Shown: one piece after another, positions 26,268-35,319 of the stretch
Position numbering within the stretch: the first letter of the stretch is position 1
Layout of the letters: every line of letters starts with the position of its first letter
Position numbers and translations under genes: made by a program
Assembly (NCBI RefSeq): GCF_026385505.1
Contig: NZ_JANIDV010000001.1
Span: 124,001-188,000 of the forward strand
Length of the DNA: 64,000 nucleotides
Direction: 5' to 3'
Origin: Bombella dulcis
GTDB taxonomy: Bacteria; Pseudomonadota; Alphaproteobacteria; Acetobacterales; Acetobacteraceae
The notes under the pieces: model-generated
The model's database searches: none
Seen by the model: the letters and a program-made list of their open reading frames with translations, nothing else
What the model was told of the DNA's origin: nothing

Positions 26268-27302
26268 ATGATGGTGGCGGACCAGCTCCCCGGGGATTCC
26301 CGTTTCTTTGCACGTTCCGGCCCTTTCACGCTGGAGCGTCTTGCTGAAGCGGCCGGGGCTGAGGCAAGGGGTAATGCTGGAACGGACACGCTGTTTGAAG
26401 GCGTGGCTCCGCTCCATGCGGCTGGTCCGCAGCATGTCTCCTTTCTGGACAACCGCCGTTATCTGCCCCTGCTGAAAGAGACCGGGGCAGGGGCCGTCAT
26501 TCTGGGGCCAGCTTTTGCAGACAGGGTGCCGGAGGGTTGCACGGCTCTCGTCAGCCGGGACCCGTATCTGGCGTGGTCCCGTGTGGCCCGTCTTTTCCAC
26601 CCTGTGCCGCCTGCACGGGCAAAGCGGCATCCGACGGCCGTCATTGGTGAGAATGTCATCATTGGCGAGCAGGTGGAAATAGGTCCCTTTGCTGTCATTG
26701 GTGATGGAGCACAGATCGGTGATGGCTGTGTCATTGGTGCCCATGCCACGCTGGGGGATCATGTCGTTCTGGGGAGCGGATGCCGGATCGGATCTCACGT
26801 GACACTCAGCCATGCTCTTCTGGGGGAACGTGTCATCCTCTATCCGGGGGTACGGATCGGCCAGGATGGGTTCGGTTTTGCGGTTGGACCGGACGGGTTT
26901 GAGAGCGTGCCCCAGCTCGGCCGTGTCATTCTGGAGGATGGCGTGGAAGTCGGGGCCAATTCGACCATTGATCGTGGTTCCATGCGGGATACGCTCATCG
27001 GAGCGGGGACCCGCATCGATAATCTGGTGCAGATCGGTCACAATGCCCGTCTGGGACGGTGCTGCATTGTGGTGTCGCAGGCGGGGGTTTCGGGGTCCAC
27101 CGAGATTGAGGATTTCGTGACGATTGCCGCCCAGGCCGGACTGATCGGGCACATCCATGTCGGGCGCAAGGCCCGCATCGGGGCACAGTGTGGCGTGATG
27201 AATGATGTTGAGGCCGGAGCGGATGTCATTGGCAGTCCGGCTATGCCTTTCCGGGAATTTTTCAGGAATGTTGCAACATTGCGAAGGCTTTCTCGCAGAT
27301 AG
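26268..27302 (+). CDS. lpxD: UDP-3-O-(3-hydroxyacyl)glucosamine N-acyltransferase
   Basis: Third enzyme of lipid A synthesis, a trimeric left-handed beta-helix. The N-terminal domain includes SFLDNRRYLPLLKET-like uridine-binding residues. Hexapeptide repeats run from about 125 to 320, and H258 in VQIGHNARLG is the likely catalytic histidine. Length is 344 aa. Start may be ATG 26268 or 26271, with AAGGAC just upstream. It is followed by fabZ after about 118 nt. Confidence 0.95.
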   Translation: MMVADQLPGDSRFFARSGPFTLERLAEAAGAEARGNAGTDTLFEGVAPLHAAGPQHVSFLDNRRYLPLLKETGAGAVILGPAFADRVPEGCTALVSRDPYLAWSRVARLFHPVPPARAKRHPTAVIGENVIIGEQVEIGPFAVIGDGAQIGDGCVIGAHATLGDHVVLGSGCRIGSHVTLSHALLGERVILYPGVRIGQDGFGFAVGPDGFESVPQLGRVILEDGVEVGANSTIDRGSMRDTLIGAGTRIDNLVQIGHNARLGRCCIVVSQAGVSGSTEIEDFVTIAAQAGLIGHIHVGRKARIGAQCGVMNDVEAGADVIGSPAMPFREFFRNVATLRRLSRR

Positions 27303-27420
27303 GACATGCGAGATTGGTATTGTGGGATTTTTTTGGTAAAAGGTGCTGCATTGGCCGCTTCCCCCTCTGGGACAAGCGGCTGGTTGCGTTCTGTCGAAAA
27401 AAAGCTGGGAGATGAGATAA

Positions 27421-27891
27421 GTGGGAGATGCTGCTGAGCAGACACATCAGGTGCCTGAGAGCGTAGATGTGATGCAGATCATGAAGGCGATTCCTCATCG
27501 CTATCCTTTCCTTCTGCTGGATCGCATGGAGGAAATCAAGGCGGCGGAATCTGCTGTTGGCGTCAAGAATGTGACAGTCAATGAGCCTTTCTTTCAGGGG
27601 CATTTTCCAGCACGGCCGGTCATGCCGGGAGTGCTTATCGTCGAGGCCATGGCACAGACGGCGGCTACGCTTGTCGTGCTGACATTGGGCAAGGCCTTTG
27701 AGGGCAAGCTGGTCTATTTCATGACGGTGGAAAATGCCAAGTTCCGTCGCCCGGTCGGGCCGGGGGACCAGCTGCGCATCCATGTCAGCAAGGAGCGTTC
27801 CCGCGGGACGGTCTGGAAATTCCGTGGGGTTGTGAAGGTTGACGGGGTTGTGGTTGCGGAAGCTACCTTCAGTGCCATGATTGTGGACTGA
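27421..27891 (+). CDS. fabZ: 3-hydroxyacyl-ACP dehydratase FabZ
   Basis: Hot-dog-fold dehydratase of the fatty acid elongation cycle. Catalytic H61 and E75 are in [36 protein letters not shown] is the usual N-terminal block. Length is 156 aa. The GTG start is supported by GGGAGATGAG upstream. It lies between lpxD and lpxA, where FabZ and LpxA compete for 3-hydroxyacyl-ACP, balancing phospholipid and lipid A. Confidence 0.95.
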   Translation: MGDAAEQTHQVPESVDVMQIMKAIPHRYPFLLLDRMEEIKAAESAVGVKNVTVNEPFFQGHFPARPVMPGVLIVEAMAQTAATLVVLTLGKAFEGKLVYFMTVENAKFRRPVGPGDQLRIHVSKERSRGTVWKFRGVVKVDGVVVAEATFSAMIVD

Positions 27892-27896
27892 ACCTG

Positions 27897-28754
27897 ATGC
27901 CAGAACCGGGACAGCACCCTGGAAAGACCGGGATTCATCCGATGGCTCTTGTGGACCCACGGGCGTCTCTCGGCAGAGGGGTGCAGATTGGTCCCTGGTG
28001 TGTGGTCGGGCCGGATGTCCGGCTGGGTGACAATGTCCGGCTTCATGCGTCCGTCATGATTGACGGACAGACGGTTCTTGAGGAAGGGGTGGAGGTCTAT
28101 CCCTTCTCGACCGTCGGCTATCCTCCTCAGGATCTGAAATATGCGGGTGAGCCGACCCGCTGCCATGTCGGTGCCAGAACGGTGGTGCGTGAGAATGTGA
28201 CCATCCATCGGGGCACGGCACAGGGAACAGGCGAGACCCGCATTGGCCGGGACTGCCTGCTCATGGCCAATGCCCATGTTGCCCATGACTGCGTCGTGGG
28301 GGACGGGGTCATCATCGTCAATAATGTCGTGATGGGTGGCCATGTGATGATCGGGGATCATGCCCGGATCATGGGATCAGCCGCCCTGCATCAGTTTGTC
28401 CGCATCGGTCGGGGAGCCGTGGTCGGCGGCCTGTGCGGTGTGGAGATGGACGTCATCCCCTATGGCAGTGTTCTGGGCAACCGGGCCAGACTGGTGGGGC
28501 TGAACTGGATTGGTCTCAAACGGTCCGGTGTGGATGCCAGCGAGATACAGCAGATGCGTCTGGCGTTCCGGGAACTGTATCCCCGTTCCAGCAAGGGTGA
28601 AGCCCTTCTGGGGGAACGGATGGAACAGGTCCGCCAGCGTTATGGTCATGTCGGGCGTGTGGCGGAGATGCTCCGTTTCATGGAGGAACCCAGCCGTCGT
28701 GGCCTGACACGTCCTGTTCTGGGGGCAGCTTTCGAGAAGGACGTGGAAGGGTGA
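27897..28754 (+). CDS. lpxA: UDP-N-acetylglucosamine O-acyltransferase
   Basis: First committed step of lipid A synthesis. A left-handed beta-helix with many hexapeptide repeats is followed by a helical C-terminal domain. MANAHVAHDCVVGDGV carries H127 and H130; H130 aligns with the catalytic H125 of E. coli. Other motifs are NVTIHRGTAQGTGETRIG and NWIGLKRSGVDASEI. Length is 285 aa, slightly longer than E. coli (262) because of an N-terminal extension. The stop overlaps the lpxI start by 4 nt. Confidence 0.96.
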   Translation: MPEPGQHPGKTGIHPMALVDPRASLGRGVQIGPWCVVGPDVRLGDNVRLHASVMIDGQTVLEEGVEVYPFSTVGYPPQDLKYAGEPTRCHVGARTVVRENVTIHRGTAQGTGETRIGRDCLLMANAHVAHDCVVGDGVIIVNNVVMGGHVMIGDHARIMGSAALHQFVRIGRGAVVGGLCGVEMDVIPYGSVLGNRARLVGLNWIGLKRSGVDASEIQQMRLAFRELYPRSSKGEALLGERMEQVRQRYGHVGRVAEMLRFMEEPSRRGLTRPVLGAAFEKDVEG

Positions 28755-29608
28755 GCCAGCCCGCACGGGTCGGGATTCTGGCTGGTGGCGGGCCGCTTCC
28801 GGCCCAGCTTGCCGACGTGCTGCGGAAGGAGGGGCGGGAGCCTTTTCTTGTAGGGTTCAGGGGGTTTGCTGATGAAGCTCTTCTGGCCCCCTATCCTCAT
28901 GAAATGATCCGGCTGGCAGCGGCCGGGGCCATTCTTCAGACATTGCGGGCACAGGGGTGCCGTGAACTTGTGCTGATTGGTCCAGTCCTAAGGCCGTCAT
29001 GGCGGTCCCTGAGGCCGGATGCGGAGGGCGTGCGTCTGCTTGCCAGGCTGGGACGGTCCCTTTTTGCGGGGGATGACGGCCTGCTGGCCGCCATCGTCCG
29101 GCTTCTGGAAGAAGAAGGCTTCCGTGTGCGGGGCGCGCATGAATTTCTTGGCACGGCGCAGAACAGAAGCGGCCCGTGGGGAAGGATTGCTCCTGACCAT
29201 CAGGCGATGGCGGACATACGGCACGCCGTGCATGTGCTGTCCGTCATGGGGCCACTGGATATCGGGCAGGGCTGCGTGGTGCAGAATGGCCTGACACTGG
29301 CTGTCGAAGCCCTTGAGGGGACGGATGCCATGCTGCATCGTTGTGGCAGCCTGCGGCAGGACGGGGCCGGTGGCGTTCTGGTCAAGATGCCCAAGGCAGG
29401 TCAGGAGCTGCGTGCCGATATGCCTGCCATTGGTCCGGTCACGGTCCGGAAGGCAGCGGAGGCAGGGCTGCGGGGGGTGGCATTCCCGTCACGGCTTACC
29501 TTGGTCATGGAGCCGGATCATTGTATAAAAGAAGCGGATCGTCTGGGGCTGTTCCTTTACGGATTGGAGCCGGACTCCGTTTTTTATAAAAGGAAGAAAG
29601 ACATATGA
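28751..29608 (+). CDS. lpxI: UDP-2,3-diacylglucosamine diphosphatase LpxI
   Basis: DUF1009/LpxI family enzyme, replacing LpxH in many Alphaproteobacteria. It cleaves UDP-2,3-diacylglucosamine to lipid X. Typical blocks are VGILAGGGPLPAQLADVL at the start, APDHQAMADIRHAVHVLSVM, VVQNGLTLAVEALEGTDAML and VLVKMPKAGQELRADMPAIG. Length is 285 aa. It starts with GTG in a GTGA overlap with lpxA. lpxB, the usual next gene, is replaced by a glyoxalase gene overlapping by 4 nt. Confidence 0.94.
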   Translation: MSQPARVGILAGGGPLPAQLADVLRKEGREPFLVGFRGFADEALLAPYPHEMIRLAAAGAILQTLRAQGCRELVLIGPVLRPSWRSLRPDAEGVRLLARLGRSLFAGDDGLLAAIVRLLEEEGFRVRGAHEFLGTAQNRSGPWGRIAPDHQAMADIRHAVHVLSVMGPLDIGQGCVVQNGLTLAVEALEGTDAMLHRCGSLRQDGAGGVLVKMPKAGQELRADMPAIGPVTVRKAAEAGLRGVAFPSRLTLVMEPDHCIKEADRLGLFLYGLEPDSVFYKRKKDI

Positions 29609-30000
29609 GCATTTATCTTCATACAATGGTCCGTGTGCGGGACCTTGATCGCAGTCTTGCCTTCTACAGCCTTCTGGGGATGAAGGAGCTTCGCCGTCTG
29701 GAAGTGCCGGAGGGGCGTTTCACGCTGGTCTATATCGGATATGAGGGCAATGCCCGTGGTGAGGCCGAGATCGAACTCACCTATAACTGGGACCAGACCG
29801 AAGATTATACCCACGGGACGGGTTTCGGCCATTTTGCCGTTGGCGTGCGTGATGTCGCCGCCGCCGTGGACGTGGTCCGGCAGGGGGGCGGGCGTGTCAC
29901 CCGTGAGGCTGGCCCGATGGGCAATACGGGGATCGTCATTGCCTTCGTGCAGGACCCGGATGGTTACAAGATCGAGCTGATCGAGAAGAAAGATGCCTGA
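29605..30000 (+). CDS. gloA: Lactoylglutathione lyase (glyoxalase I)
   Basis: VOC-fold metalloenzyme that detoxifies methylglyoxal with glutathione. Four metal ligands are in the expected places: H6 (YLHTMVRV), E57 (IELTYNW), H76 (FGHFAVGV) and E124 (YKIELIE). Length is 131 aa. AAAGGAAG precedes the ATG, which overlaps the lpxI stop (ATGA). Co-expression with lipid A genes looks incidental but tight. Confidence 0.93.
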   Translation: MSIYLHTMVRVRDLDRSLAFYSLLGMKELRRLEVPEGRFTLVYIGYEGNARGEAEIELTYNWDQTEDYTHGTGFGHFAVGVRDVAAAVDVVRQGGGRVTREAGPMGNTGIVIAFVQDPDGYKIELIEKKDA

Positions 30001-30173
30001 ACGGCATACGGGCGGAGACCCCATGTCCTGCGCCATCCAGATGGAATTGCAGGATTGACAGGACAGGGCCATCCCCTTAAAAGCCACTCCCTGAGTGGAG
30101 GGGCGTTACTGGGTGCGTCCTGTTCTGATACAGGCCTTGCGGGGCGTGTTGTTAAGATTAGAGGATTGAAAAG

Positions 30174-30308
30174 ATGAAGCGCACATATCAGCCTTCCCGT
30201 CTGGTTCGTAAGCGTCGCCACGGTTTCCGTACACGCTCTGCCACTGTTGGTGGTCGCCGCGTGCTGGCAAACCGTCGTGCCAAGGGCCGCAAGAAACTCT
30301 CTGCCTGA
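30174..30308 (+). CDS. rpmH: 50S ribosomal protein L34
   Basis: A 44-residue, very basic protein reading [18 protein letters not shown] and ending GRKKLSA, an exact L34 pattern. GAGG about 9 nt upstream sets the start. A small hairpin CCACTC/GAGTGG lies in its leader (30084-30098). rnpA starts 2 nt after the stop. Confidence 0.97.
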   Translation: MKRTYQPSRLVRKRRHGFRTRSATVGGRRVLANRRAKGRKKLSA

Positions 30309-30310
30309 GC

Positions 30311-30658
30311 ATGAAACAGCCTGACCGCCTGCAGAAGCGGTCGCAGTTTCTGCGTGTGGCCCGCAAGGGCCATAAGGTCGTGTCTCCCGGGCTGATCGGC
30401 CAGGTGCTGCCGGGGCAGGGGGACATGGCGGTACGGGCCGGTTTTACCGTGACCAAGAAGGTCGGTAATTCCGTCATACGCAACCGTACACGCCGCCGCC
30501 TGCGGGAGGCTCTCCGGCTGGTGGTGAAGGAGGAAGGCTGTCCTTCCTCGGGTGATCTTGTCCTGATCGGGCGTGCCGCAACCCGGAAGCGGCCTTTCCC
30601 CCTTCTTAAAAACGATGTGCGCAAGGTTCTCCACGCTCTCGAGACGGGGGCGGAGTGA
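30311..30658 (+). CDS. rnpA: Ribonuclease P protein component
   Basis: Protein cofactor of RNase P, which matures tRNA 5' ends. The RNR motif ([12 protein letters not shown]) and [11 protein letters not shown] are present in 115 aa. It is directly between rpmH and yidD, the conserved cluster. The stop overlaps the yidD GTG start (GTGA). Confidence 0.95.
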   Translation: MKQPDRLQKRSQFLRVARKGHKVVSPGLIGQVLPGQGDMAVRAGFTVTKKVGNSVIRNRTRRRLREALRLVVKEEGCPSSGDLVLIGRAATRKRPFPLLKNDVRKVLHALETGAE

Positions 30659-30885
30659 ACGCAGTCAGCAGGCTGCTTTCTGCCTGTCTGCTGGGGCTGA
30701 TAAAGCTTTACCGCATGTTTCTGAGTCCCCTCATGGGTAGGCAGTGCCGTTTTCATCCAAGCTGTAGTGTTTATGGAGAGGAAGCGATACGCAGGCATGG
30801 TCCCTTCCGGGGAGGCTGGCTGACGCTCCGCCGCATCCTGAAATGTCATCCATTCCATCCGGGTGGAGTGGACTACCCCCCTTGA
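30655..30885 (+). CDS. yidD: Membrane protein insertion efficiency factor YidD
   Basis: A small membrane-associated protein of 76 aa thought to help YidC-dependent insertion. An amphipathic N-terminal helix is followed by the conserved Cys block [16 protein letters not shown] and [14 protein letters not shown]. It starts with GTG in the rnpA stop. yidC follows after 124 nt. Confidence 0.95.
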   Translation: MNAVSRLLSACLLGLIKLYRMFLSPLMGRQCRFHPSCSVYGEEAIRRHGPFRGGWLTLRRILKCHPFHPGGVDYPP

Positions 30886-31009
30886 CCTCCGTCTGCCTGT
30901 CCGGAGGAAAACGTAAAAAAAATGCAGTGGCTATTGTTTTGGGGACGATTTTACGCCACTGAAGAGGCAATCTACCCTTCCAGCATAATGAGAGAGCGGC
31001 TCCTGCCCG

Positions 31010-32791
31010 ATGGAAAGTAGCAAACGTATTATTCTGGCCGTCGCCCTGTCGGCCCTGATCCTGATTGTCTTCAATTTCTTTCTGCTTCCGGAGAAGCACA
31101 AGCCGGTGGAAGCACAGAGTCCTGCATCGGCTATGGCCACGCAGTCCGCTCCGGCGGTCGCAGCTGCGTCTGCCGCTCCGGGCGATGATGTGGATGATCA
31201 TGAAGAGCATCGGCTGAAGGTGTCGTCATCTGATGTTCAGGGGTCGTTCAATCTGCGGGGGGCACGGCTGGATGATCTGGAGCTGACCCGCTACCGGGAG
31301 ACCATCGCCAAGGACAGTCCTTTGGTCCGTCTTCTGGACAGGGCAGGCAGCAGCCGGCCGAATTATCTGGTGCTTGGCTGGGAGAATGCGGCCGGTTTCA
31401 CGACCCGTCTGCCTAATGAGCATTCCCTCTGGCAGGTGGATGACGGGCAGACCAGCCTGACACCTGAGACACCGGTCACGCTGCACTGGGATAACGGGGC
31501 GGGTGTGCGCTTCATCATCCATCTGGCACAGGATCATCATTATATGGTGACCGTGCAGCAGGAAGTGGAAAACCATTCCGGCCAGCCTGTTTCCGTCTAT
31601 CCGTTCCAGCGCGTGCAGCGTGATTATCTGCCGGAGGATACCGGGTCTTTCACGGCCTATGAGGGGCCGATTGCTGTCATGAATGGCAAGCTGGCCGACA
31701 AGGGGTACAAGTCCCTGCGGACGGATGGCAACGGGCCGGACCATGTCTCATGGACTGACAGTGGCAAGGGCGGCTGGGGCGGCATTGCGGACAAGTACTG
31801 GCTGACAGCCGTTGGTGCTGATGCGTCCTCCAATGTCCGCATCCGTTACAGCTATGTACCGGAAGGGAATGGGTCCTACCGTGTGACCTTCACGTCGCAG
31901 GAGCCGCAGGTTGTTCAGGATGGTGCCCGTCTGGGGCAGGGCAGCCATCTGTTCGCCGGTGCCAAGGAACCGGGCCTGCTGCGCTATTATGGCCGCAAGC
32001 TGGGGCTTCCCCGGTTTGATGACAGCATCGATTTTGGCTGGTTCAGCTTCCTGACGAAGCCGATCCTGTTCCTGCTGCACTGGCTTTATGCGCATATCGG
32101 CAATTTCGGCCTCGGGCTGATGGCCATGACGCTGATCGTCAAGATCGTCCTTTTCCCGCTGGCCTCCAAGGCAGCTCAGTCCGCCGCCCGTATGCGGATG
32201 ATTGCTCCGAAGGTGACGGAGATTCGGGAAAAGTACAAAAGCGATCCGATGGTCATGAACCAGAAGGTCATGGCCCTCTATAAGGAAGAAAAGATCAACC
32301 CGGCAGGGGGCTGTCTGCCCATGCTGATCCAGGCCCCGATCTTCTTCTGCCTGTACAAGATGCTCAATCTCAGCATTGACGAGCGTCATGCCCCCTTCTT
32401 CGGCTGGATCAAGGACCTTTCCGTTCCGGACCCGACCAACCTGTTCAATCTGTTCGGGCTGCTGCCGTTTGATCCCACGCACATTTTCTCCTTCCTGCAT
32501 CTCAGCATCTGGGGGGCTGCACTGGGCATCACCTTCTGGCTGCTCCAGAAGCACAGCATGGTCAGCATGGACCCGGCACAGGCCCGCATCATGCAGTTCA
32601 TGCCCATCGTGTATGTCTTCGTGATGTCCAGTTTCCCGGCCGGTCTGCTGGTCTATTATACGTGGAACAACGTGCTGACCTTCCTCCAGCAGCATTACAT
32701 CGAACGCCGGACCAGCCTGCCCGTGCCCCTGATTGGCCGTAAGGGCAAGGCTCCCCGCAAGGGCGGTGCTGCAAAGAAGAAAGGGCCGTGA
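31010..32791 (+). CDS. yidC: Membrane protein insertase YidC
   Basis: Inserts and folds inner-membrane proteins alone or with SecYEG. One N-terminal helix (about 7-24) is followed by a large periplasmic beta domain (about 60-330) and five conserved C-terminal membrane helices starting at FLTKPILFLLHWLYAHIGNF. The cytoplasmic hairpin reads MRMIAPKVTEIREKY and NPAGGCLPMLIQAPIFF. The tail is Lys-rich, suiting ribosome contact. Length is 593 aa. The stop overlaps the engB GTG start. Confidence 0.95.
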   Translation: MESSKRIILAVALSALILIVFNFFLLPEKHKPVEAQSPASAMATQSAPAVAAASAAPGDDVDDHEEHRLKVSSSDVQGSFNLRGARLDDLELTRYRETIAKDSPLVRLLDRAGSSRPNYLVLGWENAAGFTTRLPNEHSLWQVDDGQTSLTPETPVTLHWDNGAGVRFIIHLAQDHHYMVTVQQEVENHSGQPVSVYPFQRVQRDYLPEDTGSFTAYEGPIAVMNGKLADKGYKSLRTDGNGPDHVSWTDSGKGGWGGIADKYWLTAVGADASSNVRIRYSYVPEGNGSYRVTFTSQEPQVVQDGARLGQGSHLFAGAKEPGLLRYYGRKLGLPRFDDSIDFGWFSFLTKPILFLLHWLYAHIGNFGLGLMAMTLIVKIVLFPLASKAAQSAARMRMIAPKVTEIREKYKSDPMVMNQKVMALYKEEKINPAGGCLPMLIQAPIFFCLYKMLNLSIDERHAPFFGWIKDLSVPDPTNLFNLFGLLPFDPTHIFSFLHLSIWGAALGITFWLLQKHSMVSMDPAQARIMQFMPIVYVFVMSSFPAGLLVYYTWNNVLTFLQQHYIERRTSLPVPLIGRKGKAPRKGGAAKKKGP

Positions 32792-33456
32792 TGCAGCAGA
32801 TGCAGACAGTCCTGCCCAGTGAGGAAGAGCTGGAAGAGGGACGCAGGCTTTTCGCCGGTCCCTGTGACTTCTTTTTCGGTGCGCAGACGATTGAACAGCT
32901 GCCCCCGCCAGACCGGGCGGAGGTGGCGTTTGCGGGGCGGTCCAATGTGGGCAAGTCCAGCCTCATCAATGCGCTGACGGGCCGGAAGGCTCTGGCCCGT
33001 GCATCTTCCGAACCGGGGCGGACCAAGCAGCTCAATTTCTTCAATCTGGGTGGCAGGCTGTCCCTCGTGGACATGCCGGGTTACGGCTTTGCCAAGGCGT
33101 CCAAAGCCGTGAAAGAAGACTGGCAGCGGACAATGTTCGCCTATCTGCGGGGGCGTCCCAATCTGGCCCGTGTGATCCTGCTGATTGATGGCCGGGTCGG
33201 TCTCAAGGCTTCTGACAGGGAAGTCTGTGACCTGCTGGACAAGGCGGCTGTGGTGTTCCAGATTGCACTGACAAAATGTGATGCCCTGTCGGTTTCCGCT
33301 CTGGCGGCACGGCAGAAAGAGGTGGAGGCCTTGGCAAAGACCCATGCGGCGGCCTTCCCTCACATTGTGGCGACAAGCAGCACGACCTCATTGGGTGTGG
33401 CCGAGCTGCGTGGCATAATGGCCCGCTTCGCCGGGCCTGCCGGTGAACGGCCCTGA
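32788..33456 (+). CDS. engB: Ribosome biogenesis GTPase YihA/EngB
   Basis: Essential GTPase for large-subunit assembly. It has G1 GRSNVGKSS (about 50-58), the switch EPGRTKQLNFF, G3 DMPGYGFA and G4 ALTKCD. Length is 222 aa. The start is GTG 32788 or the next codon ATG 32791, inside the end of yidC. Confidence 0.94.
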   Translation: MMQQMQTVLPSEEELEEGRRLFAGPCDFFFGAQTIEQLPPPDRAEVAFAGRSNVGKSSLINALTGRKALARASSEPGRTKQLNFFNLGGRLSLVDMPGYGFAKASKAVKEDWQRTMFAYLRGRPNLARVILLIDGRVGLKASDREVCDLLDKAAVVFQIALTKCDALSVSALAARQKEVEALAKTHAAAFPHIVATSSTTSLGVAELRGIMARFAGPAGERP

Positions 33457-33484
33457 AAAGTTTTTCTCTGAAGCTGAATGATCC

Positions 33485-34423
33485 ATGTCCTCTTCCAAGT
33501 CTCCTTCCATGCCTCTTCCAGAAGACTTTCTGGCTCCTGACAGCCTGAGTGACCAGCAGCAGGCTGCGGTTCTCGCTGGTGCCCTGCCTTACCTGCGTCG
33601 TTATGCAGGTGACACCATCGTGGTGAAGTATGGTGGCCATGCGATGGTCGAGAATAACCTTGCGGCAACCTTTGGCCGGGATATTGCCCTGCTCAAGCTG
33701 GTCGGCATCAATCCGATCGTGGTGCATGGCGGCGGCCCGCAGATCAACAGCATGATGAAGCGTCTGGGTGTCGAATCCCGCTTCATTGATGGTCTCCGTG
33801 TCACGGATCGTGAGATGATCGACGTGATCGAGATGGTCCTGTCCGGTACGGTGAACAAGCAGGTGGCGGACCTCATCAGCCATGCCGGTGCCTTGGCCGT
33901 GGGGATTTCCGGTCGTGACGGGCGTCTGATCCAGGCACGCCGTCTCGTCCATTATCACCGGACGGATGAAAATGAGAGCGAGGCGGTTGATCTCGGCTTT
34001 GTCGGCAAGCCGGAGCGTGTGGACCCCCGTGTGCTGTATGCGCTTTTGGGTGCTGGTCTGATTCCGGTCGTGGCCCCGCTGGGTGCCGGGGAAGAGGGTG
34101 AGATCTATAACATCAATGCCGATACCGCCGCGGGTGCCGTGGCCGGTGCCGTGCGGGCCTCCCGCCTGCTGATGCTGACGGATGTTCCCGGCGTGCTAGA
34201 TGAGAACGGCCAGCGCATCGAGGAACTGACGGCAGAGGAAGCCCGTCGCCTTATCCGGGAAGGGCACATCACCGGCGGCATGATTCCCAAGGTGGAAACC
34301 TGCCTCAAGGCCGTGCAGGCTGGTGCCAAGGCTGCCGTCATTCTGGATGGCCGTGTGCCGCATACTTGCCTGCTGGAGCTTTTCACCAGGACAGGGCAGG
34401 GTACGCTCATCAAGGCGGACTGA
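33485..34423 (+). CDS. argB: Acetylglutamate kinase
   Basis: Second step of arginine synthesis, phosphorylating N-acetylglutamate. It is an amino-acid-kinase fold with VVKYGGHAMV, VVHGGGPQINSM, the NINADTAAGAVAGAVRA segment and LMLTDVPGVLD. Length is 312 aa, with an N-terminal extension typical of arginine-sensitive enzymes. It is followed 57 nt later by dapD, joining arginine and lysine synthesis genes. Confidence 0.95.
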   Translation: MSSSKSPSMPLPEDFLAPDSLSDQQQAAVLAGALPYLRRYAGDTIVVKYGGHAMVENNLAATFGRDIALLKLVGINPIVVHGGGPQINSMMKRLGVESRFIDGLRVTDREMIDVIEMVLSGTVNKQVADLISHAGALAVGISGRDGRLIQARRLVHYHRTDENESEAVDLGFVGKPERVDPRVLYALLGAGLIPVVAPLGAGEEGEIYNINADTAAGAVAGAVRASRLLMLTDVPGVLDENGQRIEELTAEEARRLIREGHITGGMIPKVETCLKAVQAGAKAAVILDGRVPHTCLLELFTRTGQGTLIKAD

Positions 34424-34480
34424 GTTGTTAGGGCAGGTTCGCCTGCCCGGATTGTGGTTTAAGTAATCAAGGAGCGTTTT

Positions 34481-35311
34481 ATGGATCACGCAGAGCTTCG
34501 CAGGCAGATTGAAACCCTTTGGGAAGACCGTGCCAGCCTGTCTTCACAGACACAGGGGCAGGCCCGTGATGTTGTGGAAGCCGCTCTTGCCGGGCTGGAT
34601 GACGGCACGTTCCGTGTTGCCGAGCAGAAGGACGATGGCCGTGTCGTGCATGAATGGCTGAAGAAGGCCGTTCTGATGTCCTTCCGTCTGTATGATTCCG
34701 AGCCGATGACCAATGCCTGCGGTGGGGCACCGGGTTTTGACAAGGTCCCGCTGAAATTCGCTGGCTGGGGCAAGGAAGAGTTCGACAAGGCCGGGTTCCG
34801 GGCCGTTCCGGGGGCTGTCGTCCGCCGTTCCGCGTACATAGCACCGGGTGTCGTGCTGATGCCGAGCTTTGTCAATCTGGGTGCCCGTGTTGAAAGTGGT
34901 ACCATGATTGATACATGGGCTACGGTTGGCTCCTGCGCCCAGGTCGGCAGGAACTGCCATATTAGCGGTGGTGCCGGGATTGGTGGCGTGCTGGAGCCGC
35001 TTCAGGCCGCTCCTGTCATCATCGGGGATGACTGCTTCATCGGTGCCCGCTCCGAGGTGGCCGAGGGCGTGGTTGTGGAGCGTGGTTCCGTTCTGTCTAT
35101 GGGTGTTTTCCTTGGGGCTTCCACCAAGATCGTGGACCGCACGACGGGTGAAATCCATATGGGGCGTGTTCCGGCCTATTCCGTGGTCGTCCCCGGCACC
35201 CTCCCGCCGAACACACCGGGTGGACCGGCTCTGGCCTGTGCCGTGATCGTGAAGCGTGTTGATGAGCGCACACGCTCCAAGACCTCCATCAATGAGTTGC
35301 TGCGTGACTGA
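34481..35311 (+). CDS. dapD: Tetrahydrodipicolinate N-succinyltransferase
   Basis: Lysine/meso-DAP pathway enzyme using succinyl-CoA, a trimeric left-handed beta-helix. Recognisable parts are the N-terminal helical domain, [37 protein letters not shown] and [20 protein letters not shown]. Length is 276 aa. AAGGAG before the ATG sets the start. dapE begins 8 nt after the stop. Confidence 0.96.
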   Translation: MDHAELRRQIETLWEDRASLSSQTQGQARDVVEAALAGLDDGTFRVAEQKDDGRVVHEWLKKAVLMSFRLYDSEPMTNACGGAPGFDKVPLKFAGWGKEEFDKAGFRAVPGAVVRRSAYIAPGVVLMPSFVNLGARVESGTMIDTWATVGSCAQVGRNCHISGGAGIGGVLEPLQAAPVIIGDDCFIGARSEVAEGVVVERGSVLSMGVFLGASTKIVDRTTGEIHMGRVPAYSVVVPGTLPPNTPGGPALACAVIVKRVDERTRSKTSINELLRD

Positions 35312-35319
35312 GTGACCTC

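Noticed and set aside
30061..31010. Possible replication origin near rpmH-rnpA-yidD-yidC
   Set aside because: This cluster can be near oriC, but I saw no DnaA boxes, AT-rich unwinding element, dnaA or gyrB nearby.
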